A stretch of DNA of 64,000 bases from Pelagomonas calceolata (taxonomy: Eukaryota; Sar; Pelagophyceae; Pelagomonadales; Pelagomonadaceae): contig CAKKNE010000003.1 of assembly GCA_918797485.1 (NCBI GenBank), forward strand, positions 744,001 to 808,000, written 5' to 3'. Shown here one piece after another: positions 19,051 to 29,317 of the stretch. How positions within the stretch are numbered: the stretch's first letter is position 1; every line of letters begins with the position of its first letter. Both the position numbers and the translations under genes were made by a program. The notes beneath the pieces were generated by a model that saw only the letters and a list, made by a program, of their open reading frames with translations, was not told where the DNA came from and searched no databases.

Positions 19051-19986
19051 ATGTCGGAGCCCTTCGTCGGCAGAAGAGTAGAAATCACGGGCACGAGCCG
19101 CGCCGACCTGAATGGCAAGCGCGGCACCGCTATCAGTTTCGACACGGACAAAGGGAGGTACCGCGTCCGCGTCCGCGGCAGCGACATGTACCTCAAACCG
19201 AGCAACCTGCTCCCCGTGCCGGAGACGGGCGCGCCCTCGAGCTTTGCGGACGTCAGGGACCAGGCCGAGCAGTACGCCGACGAATTCATGAGTCGTTTAA
19301 AAGACGTGCTGCCTCCCGGCTTCGCCCCCCGCGACGCCCTCTTCGCCATCGTGGGCTTCGCGCTGCTCTGGCGAACGGCGGGCCTGGTGCGTGCTGCGGC
19401 TGTATTGCTCGTCACGGTCTTAGCTCTCTTCTCCGGCGCGCGGGAGGCCTACGCCAAAGCCGGCGGCGGCGTCAAGGGCGCCAGGGCCGGTTTTGACGCG
19501 GCCGGCACCTTCGCGGCGAAGGAGGTGTCGCGGCGGGCGGGCCGGCCCATCACCTCGAAGCAGGCATGGGTAGGCCTGGCCTTGTTAGTATTGCTGGCGT
19601 ACCAGTTCGGAGGCAAGGCGGCGCCGCGGCGGTCTACCTACAAGCCACCGCGGAGCGCCTACGAGCCGTCCGGGGGCTCATCGTGCGCCGACGCCTACCG
19701 GCGGGGCTTCGACGACGCCACGGCGGGCCGAAAATACGACGCGGACGCCGGCGGCGAGGCGTACGACGATGAGCCCGAGGCGGGCCACGAGCCGTCGGGT
19801 GGCATGGGTTCGGCGCTGCTGAGCAAGGGCCTGCCACTCTTCTTCTTCGGCAAGCAGGTCCACCAGCTCGGCGGGAGCCCGTGGAACCCGCAGGTCGCTC
19901 AGAGGAACTTCATGGCCCTCGACCCGATGCGCAAGGCCATGTTTGGCTTCCTGGTCCTGCGGCTCCTCGGCCTGTCGCCGCTCTAG
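19051..19986 (+). CDS. Membrane protein with N-terminal SH3/KOW-like domain
   Basis: 311 residues. Residues 1-50 (GRRVEITGTSRADLNGKRG, then GRYRVRVRG) resemble the small beta-barrel found in several stramenopile and plant proteins that bind through a VxVxGL...LNGKxGxV pattern. Hydrophobic helices are near residues 92-110, 114-130 and 172-188 (WVGLALLVLLAYQFG). A Gly/Asp-rich linker follows, then a final hydrophobic segment MFGFLVLRLLGLSPL at the C-terminus. The function was not recognised. The gene converges on the small gene at 20061 with 74 bases between. Confidence 0.7.
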   Translation: MSEPFVGRRVEITGTSRADLNGKRGTAISFDTDKGRYRVRVRGSDMYLKPSNLLPVPETGAPSSFADVRDQAEQYADEFMSRLKDVLPPGFAPRDALFAIVGFALLWRTAGLVRAAAVLLVTVLALFSGAREAYAKAGGGVKGARAGFDAAGTFAAKEVSRRAGRPITSKQAWVGLALLVLLAYQFGGKAAPRRSTYKPPRSAYEPSGGSSCADAYRRGFDDATAGRKYDADAGGEAYDDEPEAGHEPSGGMGSALLSKGLPLFFFGKQVHQLGGSPWNPQVAQRNFMALDPMRKAMFGFLVLRLLGLSPL

Positions 19987-20060
19987 TACTTGAGGCCGTT
20001 CGGGCTCCGCGCAGGACGGTACCGGTGTGACTGATAGTAAAATACAAAGTTTTAGCAGTC

Positions 20061-20622
20061 TCAAAGGGGCTGGCACGTGTACTCCTGCGTCTCGACGGCC
20101 GATATGCCCTCGATGGCCGAGAGCTTGGAGATGAACTCCTGCTCCGGCGCGTAGTCCGACGCTTTCCACGCGTCGTGGTCGGCGCAGGGTTGATTGACCA
20201 CGATCTTGAAATCGTGGCAGCCACCGCACATCACGCGCGTCACCTCCGCGTTCGGTAAGGCCTTGAGCGTGGGCAGATAAGACTGGAGCAGTTCTTCGGC
20301 CGCTTTGAGCGAGGCCGAGTTGGCGGGGCCGCCTTCGCCGTCGGCGGCGTATTTGCAGCGCCACTCGCGGGCGACCTTGTCGAAGGTGATGTTGCAACCT
20401 GTGGTTCGGTGGTCAATAGTTTTAGGTCCACAAGCCGGCGCGCGCGGCCCAGCCACCAGTAACGCGCGCGCGTCGCGGAGAAGGAGTGGACTAAAGGCCA
20501 CCACTTCCAAACTCGAATATACGTATCAATGAGACGCTGCAAATTGTACCAGGTATGGTCGGCATGGTGCGAGAAGAGATGCGATGGACAGTTGGTGCAC
20601 GACGTGTGAGGGAGGCGAGCAT
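20061..20622 (-). CDS. Small Cys-containing protein with possible organelle presequence, two exons
   Basis: The single long frame has no ATG, so I infer exons 20622-20550 and 20398-20061, giving 136 residues. Exon 1 encodes a basic Ser/Arg-rich presequence (MLASLTRRAPTVHRISSRTM) suggestive of mitochondrial targeting. The phase-1 GT-AG intron (20549-20399, 151 nt) joins TIPG to CNITFDK. The mature part has a CGGCHD motif (VMCGGCHDFKIVVNQPC), and the C-terminal FISKLSAIEGISAVETQEY has an alternating pattern like a small alpha/beta fold. Function unknown. The intron has no convincing introner ends or target duplication. Confidence 0.55.
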
Positions 20623-20649
20623 AGGGCAAAAAACTTGTGCTGCGCTGGA

Positions 20650-20674
20650 GCTAGCGCATGTAAGACACTAGCAA
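20650..20674 (-). promoter_or_regulatory. GCTAGTG palindrome, copy 2
   Basis: Minus-strand reading TTGCTAGTGTCTTAC then ATGCGCTAGC. It is 28 bp upstream of the inferred minus-strand start at 20622 and 117 bp upstream of the plus-strand start at 20792. Confidence 0.8.
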
Positions 20675-20791
20675 GCGACGCAGCTGAAAATCAGCTTGTG
20701 GGGCGGCATAACTAGGCTCGAGCGCTGACAACCATCGTAGGACTCCACCACACGTGCCGAAGACAGCCGTGCGATCTGTGCGATCTGTGCG

Positions 20792-23700
20792 ATGGCGGAA
20801 TACACAATAGTGGCAAAAGAGCCAGACGGCGACGCGGACAGCCTCTCTCTGCAAGGCGCATTCCTCACTAACACGTCAAATGAGAGCGAAGACGGCACCG
20901 GCGGCAGCGGCCGCCTGAACAACAACCAACTAGCGATCGTCGCCACGCACCGCGGCGCCGACGCGTCAATGATAGCGAGGGCCTGTATTGATGATCCAAA
21001 CGTGCTGCCCTGCCTCGCGAGAAAGGGCACCACAACAACACACCCGCAGCTCACGTCCTTAAGACGTATACTAAGGGCCAAGGCCGGGTGCCTGCGGTCG
21101 GCGGCTTTGGCGGTCCGATGCGGCGGCCCGCGCGCCGCTCTGGACCTGAGACTGCGCTTTTTGGTATATCAGGTCTTCAAGGCCGTCCAGAAACTGGGAC
21201 AGATAGGCGAGCTCTCGGCCAGAACGGTCTTCGTGACGGACGACGCCTGGTGCCGCGTCCTCCCGACCATAGCCATGCCGCGACCGCCCACGACGGCGTC
21301 GCCGACATCACGATGGGTCGACGGAAGCTTGTCGACCTTCGACTATTTACTCATACTAAACCGGGCCGCCGGCCGAAGTACCGCGTTAACCAATGACCAC
21401 TACGTCTTCCCCTGGGTCTCGGACTTTTCCGTGAAGCATGGTGGCTGGCGTGATTTATCAAAGACGAAGTTCAGAATAGCCAAGGGCGACGAGTTATTGG
21501 ATAGAACTTATCAAGTAAGCAAGCATCACGTGAGCGACCCGGGCCTCTCGGATTTAGCACTGTGCATCTACCTGGCTCGTAGAGCACCCTTGTCGGTCCT
21601 CAAAAGCGTTGTTCGTACCAATTTTGTCCCGGAGCACTACCCTGCGACCGTCGAACGACTGTACGCGTGGTCGCCCGACGAATGTATTCCCGAGTTCTAT
21701 TGCGACGCGAGCGTCTTCGCCTCTTCCAACGAATTGAAGGACCTCGAGGTGCCCTCGTGGTGTGCATCTCCAGAAGATTTCGTGAGGTACCATCGGGAGT
21801 TGCTAGAAAGTCAAGAAGTGTCGAAACACATACACCTCTGGATCGACCTCACGTTCGGCATCAATGCGACGGGCCCGGCGTCCATCCGCGAGCGGAACTG
21901 CCCCCTCGTCGTCAAGGGCGACGCCTACCGCGGTTCCAAAGTGTCTACGTCGTCGCCGGGCGCGGCTCGTTTATTTTCCGTGCCGCATCCTCGACGGGCC
22001 GTATCACAACCGGAGAAGCTCGAGGGCGTGTCCATCCTCGAAACGTACTTGGATGGAACGGCGACGTCCGGGAAAGCGCATACGTCATTGAGACAGTTTT
22101 CGGATAGAGACGCAATTGAAAGTGTAGACGCCTGCCTCACGGAGTGTTCTTCTCCAACAACTACTCCGGAGAAGTGCGCCGCCCTCCTACGAAGCGTCTA
22201 CGGCTTCGGCGACGAGCAGGCCGTGTTAGCGCCGGCGCCGTCTTCCGCATTACGAATCGCGGCCGCGCTCGCCACCAATAGCATGGACGTTGGTGAAGCG
22301 TTACAAGATACGGACTTCTTCCCCGCTTCGTTTAATGAGGCCCACGCCGTCGGTGCTGCCATCGAAGGCGCTTGCGACAAAGGCCGTGCGACATTATCTT
22401 CTCTGGACGCGTTCTCGAACCTAGAATTCGCCGGGGCGTTGCTCGTGCTGCCGCAGATGCTCCAAGGTCTCGAAACCAACATGAGCGCCTCAAATCTAGC
22501 CACGGTCGTCGACGTGATGGGAAGCAAGGTCGGCGCGTCGATCGCTTACGACGTGCTCGCGCCGCGCGTCGCGTCATTTATTGAAAGAAGGAAGGCCGAC
22601 GCGGCCTTCCTCAAGGACGCATCTCAAGTCGTGGCGTCTCTACACAAGCGCGCGGGGCCGCGGTCCATCGCACTCGTGCTGCCGTCGCTCCTCGACGCGT
22701 CGCGAAGGTCCATGGAAGCGACGACGCTCCTCACGCGTCTCATCGACGCCCTCGGGCCCTGTTTGACGGCTCGATTCGTGCTCCCGGCGCTCGTCGCCGA
22801 TATCGAAAGGCCCGAGCTCGACGCGAACGACGGCCGCGCGAAGGCCATCGTGTCGCTCTGCGAGACGCTCACTCCCGAGGCCGCGGCGCCTTTGATTCTA
22901 GATCCTTTGTTGAACCCGCGCGGCCGCCTCGCGCAGCTCGAAGGTGAAATAGGCGGCGCGTCGACGCAGTCGCGGCGCGCGCTGACAGAAGTTGTATCTG
23001 TGTTGAAAGCACTGGTGGGCCGCGTCGCGCAGGAGACCGTTACCAGATTTTATGTGGACCTGCCTCCGTCGCCTCTACCGTCATTGTTAAGCTGCCTGAC
23101 GCCGTCGCCGGACGCCATTGTTTCTTCTGACGACCCGTTCGCCGTCGCGGCGGAAGCACGGCGCTGCTTGGACGACGTCGCGGAGCTCATTGCGTTAATA
23201 GCGATGGCTCTTGGTGCGCAACTAACCTGTGAAAAGTTATTACCTGATGTGGATCGGTTTTTTGCCCAGCTCGTACCTCTACGAAGGGCCCCTTCTGCAG
23301 CCGCGGCAGCCCTGGCGTCGGACGTCGCCGCCGGTTTGTATGCGCCCTTATCCGCTTTATGTGGCGTCGAGGAAGCTCGATTGAGATGCCCGTCCTACCA
23401 GCGGCTGGCCAAGGACACTGTAATGCCCCCGACGCCGCCGCCGCCACCTAGAAGAAGGGAGTCGAATCTGGTAGCAGACGCCTTAAACGCGGGCGCCGAC
23501 TGGCTCCAGCGCCAGGGCGAACATTTGCGGACGCCGCAGCCCCCAACAAAGCAGGGCTCACCTGTGTTATCGCGGACGAAGGGCATGGAGCTCTCGGCGC
23601 TACGCGACGCGCGCGAGGAGTCGTCTGATGAAGATGTGCCGGCGAGTCCCATGACGTCGGGGTCGATCACCGACGACCGGTTGTGGTTGTTACCGAGGGG

Positions 23701-24903
23701 CCGACCTTTATTAGATGAGAGGCCGTGGGAGGGTGTGGACGAGCCTTACAAGTTTGGTTTTCGGTTAGCAGCAACGCCGTTGATGGATACGGCTGCGACG
23801 TCATCATCAGTACTGTGTGTGGATCCTCTGGAATCGACCGTACTATGCGGCGGCCGCGACGGCATCGTGAGGGTGTGGTCGCTGCGGCAGCACCCGCCCA
23901 AATTGGAGGGGGGGCACAAGTCCGGCGGCTCAATACGCTCCCTGTGTTGTCTGGACGGGGACGGTTCTTCTCTAAAAGCCGTGTCTTCCGATGGCCTCCA
24001 AGTGGATTACTGGGACGTCGGGCGCGCCGCGACGATTGAGAGAAGGGCCTTTGAGAAGCGGTCGATTGTCGACCTTTGTCCGGTCGCTCTCGGATATGGG
24101 CCGGGCGGCGCCTTTGAGGCCGGAAGATGCGCGAGGCAGCTAGTGGTGCTGGGCGAGGGCCAGAGCATGAATCGAATTTTCGCGGCTCACCCGACTCACT
24201 GATTGATTTGCGCACAGGCGAGCGCGTGCTCTCGGTCGTCGACGCGCGGGGTCCACCTACATTAACCGCGGCGGAGTGGCCTTTATCTTTCTCTGGAGAC
24301 CGCGAGGTCGTGGAATCGAGTTCGCCGCTCGGCGAGCGCGTCGTCTCGCCCGTGAACGCGCGCGCGACGAGCTGCTGTTGTTCTCCAGACGGCGCCTGGG
24401 TCGCCACTGCGAGCGACCAAGGGCACATTGTCGTGACTGATAGAAGGGCGGGTAGATACAGGACGTCGTTCCGAGCCCACGGCGCGGGCGTCGTGTGCGT
24501 CAAAGCGGCGTCTCGCCACGAGATCTTCACGGTGGCGTCCGACGGCTCCGCGGCCCTCTGGCGCCTCACTGGTTCAATACCTAAGCCGGTCTGCGTCCTG
24601 CGCGGGCTCCCAAACTACGGAAGCGGCTTGCGATCCTCAAACGTATCCATTAATGCATGCATGAAGCCCAAGCCAGCGCTGCAAGTTCTGGTCGCGCGCG
24701 GCCACAAGGCGGTGTCCCTGGCGCTGCCCCTGGGCAAGTCGACGCCTTTGAATCCGATCGACTGCTCGCGGCGCCTCTTCGTCGACGTCCACGGCCAGAG
24801 GATCCCTCGCGGGCACCTGAACGTGGAGGCGTGCGCGTCGCTGCCGGCGCGGCGCGTCGTGCTGCTCGGGTGCGAGGACGGGCGCGTGCGCGTGGCGGCT
24901 TGA
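20792..24903 (+). CDS. WDR81: WDR81-type BEACH-WD40 protein
   Basis: Exons 20792-24152 and 24218-24903 give 1348 residues. The BEACH domain (about residues 185-360) is close to the WDR81 class: FDYLLILNRAAGRS, HYVFPWVSDF, then KGDELLDRTY, WSPDECIPEFY and HIHLWIDLTFG. A long helical region follows. WD40 repeats begin near residue 1010 (STVLCGGRDGIVRVWSL) and continue across the intron to the end. In animals WDR81 works with WDR91 to limit endosomal PI3P during early-to-late endosome conversion; the same trafficking role is inferred. Human WDR81 is about 1940 residues, so this form is compact. It shares a divergent promoter containing a GCTAGTG palindrome with the gene at 20061. Confidence 0.85.
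24153..24217 (+). mobile_element. Introner element in the WDR81 gene, GC-AG
   Basis: A 65-nt intron, phase 1. The target duplication is GCGAGGGC and GCGAGCGC (one mismatch). The right end is TTGATTTGCGCACAG. Frame is restored only with the GC of the 5' duplication as donor (LG then ERVLSVVD), since the upstream frame hits a stop inside the element. ACCCGACTCACTG inside matches the short element at 2559. Confidence 0.92.
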
Positions 24904-25104
24904 TAGTTAAGTGTTGTTTTGGTTGTATCCTTGCCTTTCTTATCCGTGTCACGCTTCCGCTTGACCCGCACGGCACGCTATTCAAACAATCTGGAACAAC
25001 TCAAAATCGGCAGCTCTGGCACGCAAGTACTGCTGCTAATTGCAAGTCCGAGCCTACGCGCACGTATTTGTGCTGCCCGCGCCGCAAACAGCCTAGCTGC
25101 ACCC

Positions 25105-26655
25105 ATGTCTCGCTGGGTGCTGGTGACGCGGGACCAATGCCCACCTGAAAATACACCGCTCGTCTCGTCCGTCGGCGAGCTGGCACAAGATGCAGCGCGC
25201 ATCGACGAATGGAAAGCCAAGGCTTCGGCGTCGTTCCCCGGCCGCGACGCGAGCTTCGACGACAAGCTAAAGTGGTACCACTCGTTCAACGACTCCGCCT
25301 GGGATGATTTCATGGCGGGAGCACCCGAGCCACCAGAGTATGTGCCAGCTGTTCTCCTCGACGCGTGCGACGACAGCGTGGAGCTACAGCTCATCATTAA
25401 GCGGGGCGAAGCGTCCCTGTTGAACAAGATCGACGATGAGTCGAAGGCCAAATTCATGGCGTCGGCCGAGCGCGTGCGCGGCGAACCGCTGCGGCAGCGC
25501 ATCCTCAATAAAGCCAGATCTACGGAAAAAGGCCTTGCCGCATACGTCGAGTGGCTCGCGGATGAGAACGGTGCCCCTAGTTGCGAGATGCGCTCGAAGA
25601 CTGATCCGAAACCTGTCCCGCTGCTCCACTCCCACGTCGGCCGCGAGCCGTTCGACGACGTGGTCGTCGCGGCGACAACTGTCGCCAAAGGAGACTGCGC
25701 GGAAAGCGCCATCAGGGGGTTAATGCGGGACGCCGGCCTGTACGGAGGTGTCATGGCGCCGGCTATCACGTCGGACTGGTCGATCATCGTCCACAACGCG
25801 GGCGACGGCGTGGAAAAAGTCGGCGAGCACGTGTTCTACGTCGACAAGCGGGGCAAGTGCTGCGTCGCGTTGGAGCTGCAAATCTCGACGGGCGAGAGCG
25901 AATCGAAGAAGCCGCACGAGATGAAGTTTCACGACGACTGCAAGGCCCTCGGGCAGGCGCACGCGGACAAGACGGTCCTGACGATGGGCGCCGACCCCAA
26001 GGACAAGGGGAACAAGTCCGACACCGCGGAGCCTAAAGCGGAGTGGCCAGACTCGGATTCCTCCGACGAGTCCGAGGACGCCGCGGACGAGATGAGCAAG
26101 CCGCCGGTGCAGGCCCTATGGCTGCCCAAATTTTACGACGGCGAGCGCAAAAGAATGTTCGCTCACGTGCACCGCGGCGCGGGCGAGACGACCAGTATTA
26201 AGCAAAGATTGCAGAAGGGCAACACGGACACGGGCAACGTCAAATTTGGTATTGTCGAGGCGGAGTGGGACTGGCTGCAGAAACGCTTCAAGGGCGACGC
26301 CGACCGCGAGCAGAAGTACTTCTGCGGCTTACTGGCGCTCACGCACGCGATGTGCGCCTCGGACCACTGGATGTACGACAACGAGTGCTGGGAGGAAATC
26401 TCCGATTTCTGCAAAAAACTCGCGGCAAAGTGGCGCGAGCACCTCAAGAAGGATGAAGCGGCGCTGGGTCTAGGCCTCGACGGCGCCGGCGCGGCCCACA
26501 CGCCGGCCGCGTCCAAGAAAGCCCTTGTTCGGTTGCTCAATTGGTTCAAGACGCGCATCGAGGCCCATCCGGACACCGACTACAAGTTCTCGCTAGCGAC
26601 GCGGAAGCGCCGCGCGGACGCCGGAATGCCCAAGGCGAAGAAGGCGAAGAAGTGA
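25105..26655 (+). CDS. Unrecognised acidic/basic protein with C-terminal nuclear localisation-like tail
   Basis: 516 residues from MSRWVLVTRDQCPPEN; the frame is open for 186 bases further upstream, but that part reads like untranslated sequence. Features seen: an acidic Ser/Asp/Glu stretch (DSDSSDESEDAADEMSKPP) near residue 320, a Cys/Trp-containing helical region near 415-460 (THAMCASDHWMYDNECWEEI), and a Lys-rich tail KRRADAGMPKAKKAKK. The central part contains beta-strand-like segments (SDWSIIVHNAGDGVEKVGEH). No family was recognised. It lies downstream of WDR81 in the same direction, about 200 bases away. Confidence 0.65.
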   Translation: MSRWVLVTRDQCPPENTPLVSSVGELAQDAARIDEWKAKASASFPGRDASFDDKLKWYHSFNDSAWDDFMAGAPEPPEYVPAVLLDACDDSVELQLIIKRGEASLLNKIDDESKAKFMASAERVRGEPLRQRILNKARSTEKGLAAYVEWLADENGAPSCEMRSKTDPKPVPLLHSHVGREPFDDVVVAATTVAKGDCAESAIRGLMRDAGLYGGVMAPAITSDWSIIVHNAGDGVEKVGEHVFYVDKRGKCCVALELQISTGESESKKPHEMKFHDDCKALGQAHADKTVLTMGADPKDKGNKSDTAEPKAEWPDSDSSDESEDAADEMSKPPVQALWLPKFYDGERKRMFAHVHRGAGETTSIKQRLQKGNTDTGNVKFGIVEAEWDWLQKRFKGDADREQKYFCGLLALTHAMCASDHWMYDNECWEEISDFCKKLAAKWREHLKKDEAALGLGLDGAGAAHTPAASKKALVRLLNWFKTRIEAHPDTDYKFSLATRKRRADAGMPKAKKAKK

Positions 26656-26704
26656 GCGATCCCGACCGGTAGACCTGGGGAGGGATAAAATTCATGAATG
26701 ATCA

Positions 26705-28153
26705 CTAAACTTTAGGCGGCCGGATCCCGTCCTCGGCCCAGGACGGCTCCGGCTCCGTGGGGGGCGTCGACGCCCAGGAGGGCAGCCCGCTGGTCGACGC
26801 GGCGCCGCCCCAGGCGTTCCGCCGCGCGCGCGGCGAGTGGTCGCCGGTAGGCGAGTGCGCCCACGCCGGCGCGTCGTCGTTGTTGGAGATGCCCTGCGGC
26901 CGTGTCGGCGTCGGTGCCGGCGCCGGCACGGGGTCCGGCGCCTCGGCGGCCTCCAGCGGCGCGTCCGAGTCGGACTCGGGGACGGTGGCAGGCGACTCGG
27001 GCGACGCAGGTGCTTCGCCGTTTTTGCGCCACGTGTCGATCAGCTTGCGCGAGCCCGGCGGCGGCGGCGGCCACATGTCGCTGGCGGCCGGCGATGCCGG
27101 TGCCGCCTTGGCCGCGCCGGAGGCATGCGCCTGCTCTAACAGGTCCGCCCCGTCCCGCGCGGCGCGGGCCTGGTCCGCGACGAGCGCCGCGACGAGCGTC
27201 GACCACTTGTCCGGAAACGAGGCCACGAACGCAGACGCGTCGTGCGCGAAGCGCCGCGACGCGTTGTCCACGACACTTTCGATGGCGTTGCGTCTAGCTG
27301 TATCACTATCGACGTCGCGCTGCGACTTCGAGAAGGCCCGCGCGGCCGTCGACTTCTCTTTCGAGGATGCAAAAGATTCTCTGGAAGCTTCCAGGATGCC
27401 CTCGGCGGCGGCCAGGCGATCCCGCAACGTCTGGACCGTGGCCGCCGCGTCTCTTAGTGAACCCACTTGATGTTTTAGGTCGCGAAAGGCCCACGACGCG
27501 GACACGACGCCGGCCGCGGCGTCGTCGTCTCTAGGGTTCAGCAAGACACCACCGGTAGCTAGCAAGTGCGCCGTCTCCTTCGTCGCTTTCCGAATGGCTC
27601 TTTCGGCCTTCGTCGCTCTAGCTATTGCGTCATCTAACATCTTTTCCTTGCTGAGGCACCAGCGCCGCGCGTCCTCAACGTCTTTTTTGACGTCGCTCCC
27701 GTAGAAGGTCGCCGTCGTCGTGGCTCGTACCGCGACGTCGCTCCCAATATGCGACGCGTTTCTTACTGACCGTGTGATCTCTCGCTGTAGTAAAAATTCC
27801 ACGAGTAGTTGAGAGGGCCCCAGTTCTTCATGTTGCAAACACCGTTCGATGAACGTCTTTGCTGCCTGGGCTCCTCGGCCCGCATCCGACGCGTCGCCTA
27901 CTGGTGGTACGACAGCTCCTGGATAATGTACGGACAGAGCATGCGCTAATGCTTGTAAATCGGCCGGCGTCCTCTCCACGGCAGGCGGCGAGACGTCGCG
28001 TTTCCCGTCTCGTATGACGGTAGACGACACGTAGAAGGGGCAGGGACCATAAACCAAGGGTCTGTGTTCACTAAACGCAACAACCACTTCGGCGACGGTA
28101 GCACCGGTACAGTCATACGGCGGCTCAGCTTCACCTAACCCGAAGTACTCCAT
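26705..28153 (-). CDS. PX-domain sorting nexin with BAR-like helical region
   Basis: 482 residues from MEYFGLGEAEPPYDC (an in-frame ATG 60 bases upstream is possible). Residues 10-135 match the PX layout: a short strand region ending AFSEHRPLVYGP, the proline loop HYPGAVVPPVGD near residue 93, and the closing helices FIERCLQHEELGPSQLLVEF. The classic R-R-Y phosphoinositide site is not obvious. Residues 140-370 are helical in a BAR-like manner. The tail is Pro/Ser-rich with repeated short W-containing motifs (PAWAHSP, PSWASTP, PSWAEDG). A role in endosomal sorting is inferred and would fit with WDR81, though no operon-like link exists. Confidence 0.7.
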   Translation of the reverse strand: MEYFGLGEAEPPYDCTGATVAEVVVAFSEHRPLVYGPCPFYVSSTVIRDGKRDVSPPAVERTPADLQALAHALSVHYPGAVVPPVGDASDAGRGAQAAKTFIERCLQHEELGPSQLLVEFLLQREITRSVRNASHIGSDVAVRATTTATFYGSDVKKDVEDARRWCLSKEKMLDDAIARATKAERAIRKATKETAHLLATGGVLLNPRDDDAAAGVVSASWAFRDLKHQVGSLRDAAATVQTLRDRLAAAEGILEASRESFASSKEKSTAARAFSKSQRDVDSDTARRNAIESVVDNASRRFAHDASAFVASFPDKWSTLVAALVADQARAARDGADLLEQAHASGAAKAAPASPAASDMWPPPPPGSRKLIDTWRKNGEAPASPESPATVPESDSDAPLEAAEAPDPVPAPAPTPTRPQGISNNDDAPAWAHSPTGDHSPRARRNAWGGAASTSGLPSWASTPPTEPEPSWAEDGIRPPKV

Positions 28154-28803
28154 GGTGTCGTCGCGCGTCGGCTCGTGCGCGGCGACGACGCCGAGGGCGA
28201 CGCACGCGATCATGCAGCGCGGGCTGCGTTCGTTTGGCCCCGGGCGGTGGAGCGGCGCGGAGGCGCTACCGCACGGAGCCCTTGAGAGCTACCTGGGGTC
28301 CAGGCTGGGGAAGGCAAACAAACGGAACTGCGCAGGTGCCGAGACAGCAGCGGGCTCAGCAGCGGGAGAAGGGTCGCGGCGGCAGCGTGTTATGCGGCTG
28401 CCCCCCCCGGGATTTGGATCTGTGCGGCGTGCAGAGAGACAGCACCAGTCCCAGTCGAGGAGAACGAGGGTTTTTCCTCAGCACGGCTCGGCGCGCGGCG
28501 CCGCGGGGAGTCGTGGGCGTACGGGGTGCGGGGGTTTGGCCGACGCTTCACGAAATATCGAGCCTAGAGCTCTTAGCTAGCGCGCAGCTGAGACTGCCAC
28601 TTGGCAAGCATTTAACACCTAGCACTGCTGCAATGTGGCCGCTTGGAACTAGCGCTGCCGAAGAGGTCTCGGCCAATGCCGCTCTCATTTCTATCGATGT
28701 CCCTGCTGACTACAAGTGGGTGTTGCTGGCCCTAGTTGGCATGCAGCCAGCGTAGCACTCGCGCGTCGCGCGCATCGATCGCTGGCGCTCGCGCGTCGCT
28801 CGC
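28154..28803. other. Divergent promoter spacer
   Basis: 650 bases between the sorting nexin and MGST3 starts. A degenerate GCTAGTG-like site, GCTAGCGCGCAGCTGAGACTG, is at about 28577. No RNA gene or convincing ORF was seen. Confidence 0.5.
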
Positions 28804-29205
28804 ATGGCTCACCACGCACGCACAGGCGTCTTCTTCGCCAACCAGTACCTCGTCGTCGGCGTCATGCAGGCGCGCAAGAAGTACGGCATCAAGTACCCGA
28901 ACCTCTACGCGCCGCCGGGCCACAAGAACGAAGAGGCGTTCAACTGCGCCCAGCGGGCGCACCAGAACACGGTGGAGAGCATGCCTCTATTTTTAGTGAA
29001 GCTCGTCCTCGTGGGATTGTTCTACCCGCTCTTCGCCGCGAGCTGCGGCGGCCTCTGGAGCGTGGGCCGCATTTTATATGGATACGGCTACAAAACAAAG
29101 GGCCCGGACGGCCGGTTGATCGGAAGCCTGATCTCGCACCTCGGCGACCTCCCTTTGCAAATCGCCGTCTTCAAGCTCTGCTACGTCGCGTTCACGACGT
29201 GGTAA
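28804..29205 (+). CDS. MGST3: Microsomal glutathione S-transferase 3 (MAPEG family)
   Basis: 133 residues, normal length for MGST3. Diagnostic segments: ARKKYGIKYPNLYAPP after the first membrane helix, then FNCAQRAHQNTVE, then FYPLFAASCGGLWSVGRILY and GYGYKTKGPDGR. Three to four membrane helices are expected in the ER or outer mitochondrial membrane. The family conjugates or reduces lipid hydroperoxides with glutathione. The C-terminal helix ends CYVAFTTW. The start (MAHHARTGVFFANQY) is supported by the family N-terminus. Confidence 0.92.
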   Translation: MAHHARTGVFFANQYLVVGVMQARKKYGIKYPNLYAPPGHKNEEAFNCAQRAHQNTVESMPLFLVKLVLVGLFYPLFAASCGGLWSVGRILYGYGYKTKGPDGRLIGSLISHLGDLPLQIAVFKLCYVAFTTW

Positions 29206-29317
29206 GGGGGCGCTTGACAGCCATCGACGTGGGCGGAGGGCACCACGGGAGGCATGTGACACAAGTAAGTATTCTGTACTAAGCCCCGACCGCAGACGCA
29301 ACACAAAACGATAAATG

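Noticed and set aside
20399-20549. The inferred intron in the small gene at 20061 considered as an introner.
   Set aside because: Flanking 8-mers GTACAATT and GTTGCAAC match at only three positions and the GTGTGGAAATC ends are absent, so it is kept as an ordinary intron.
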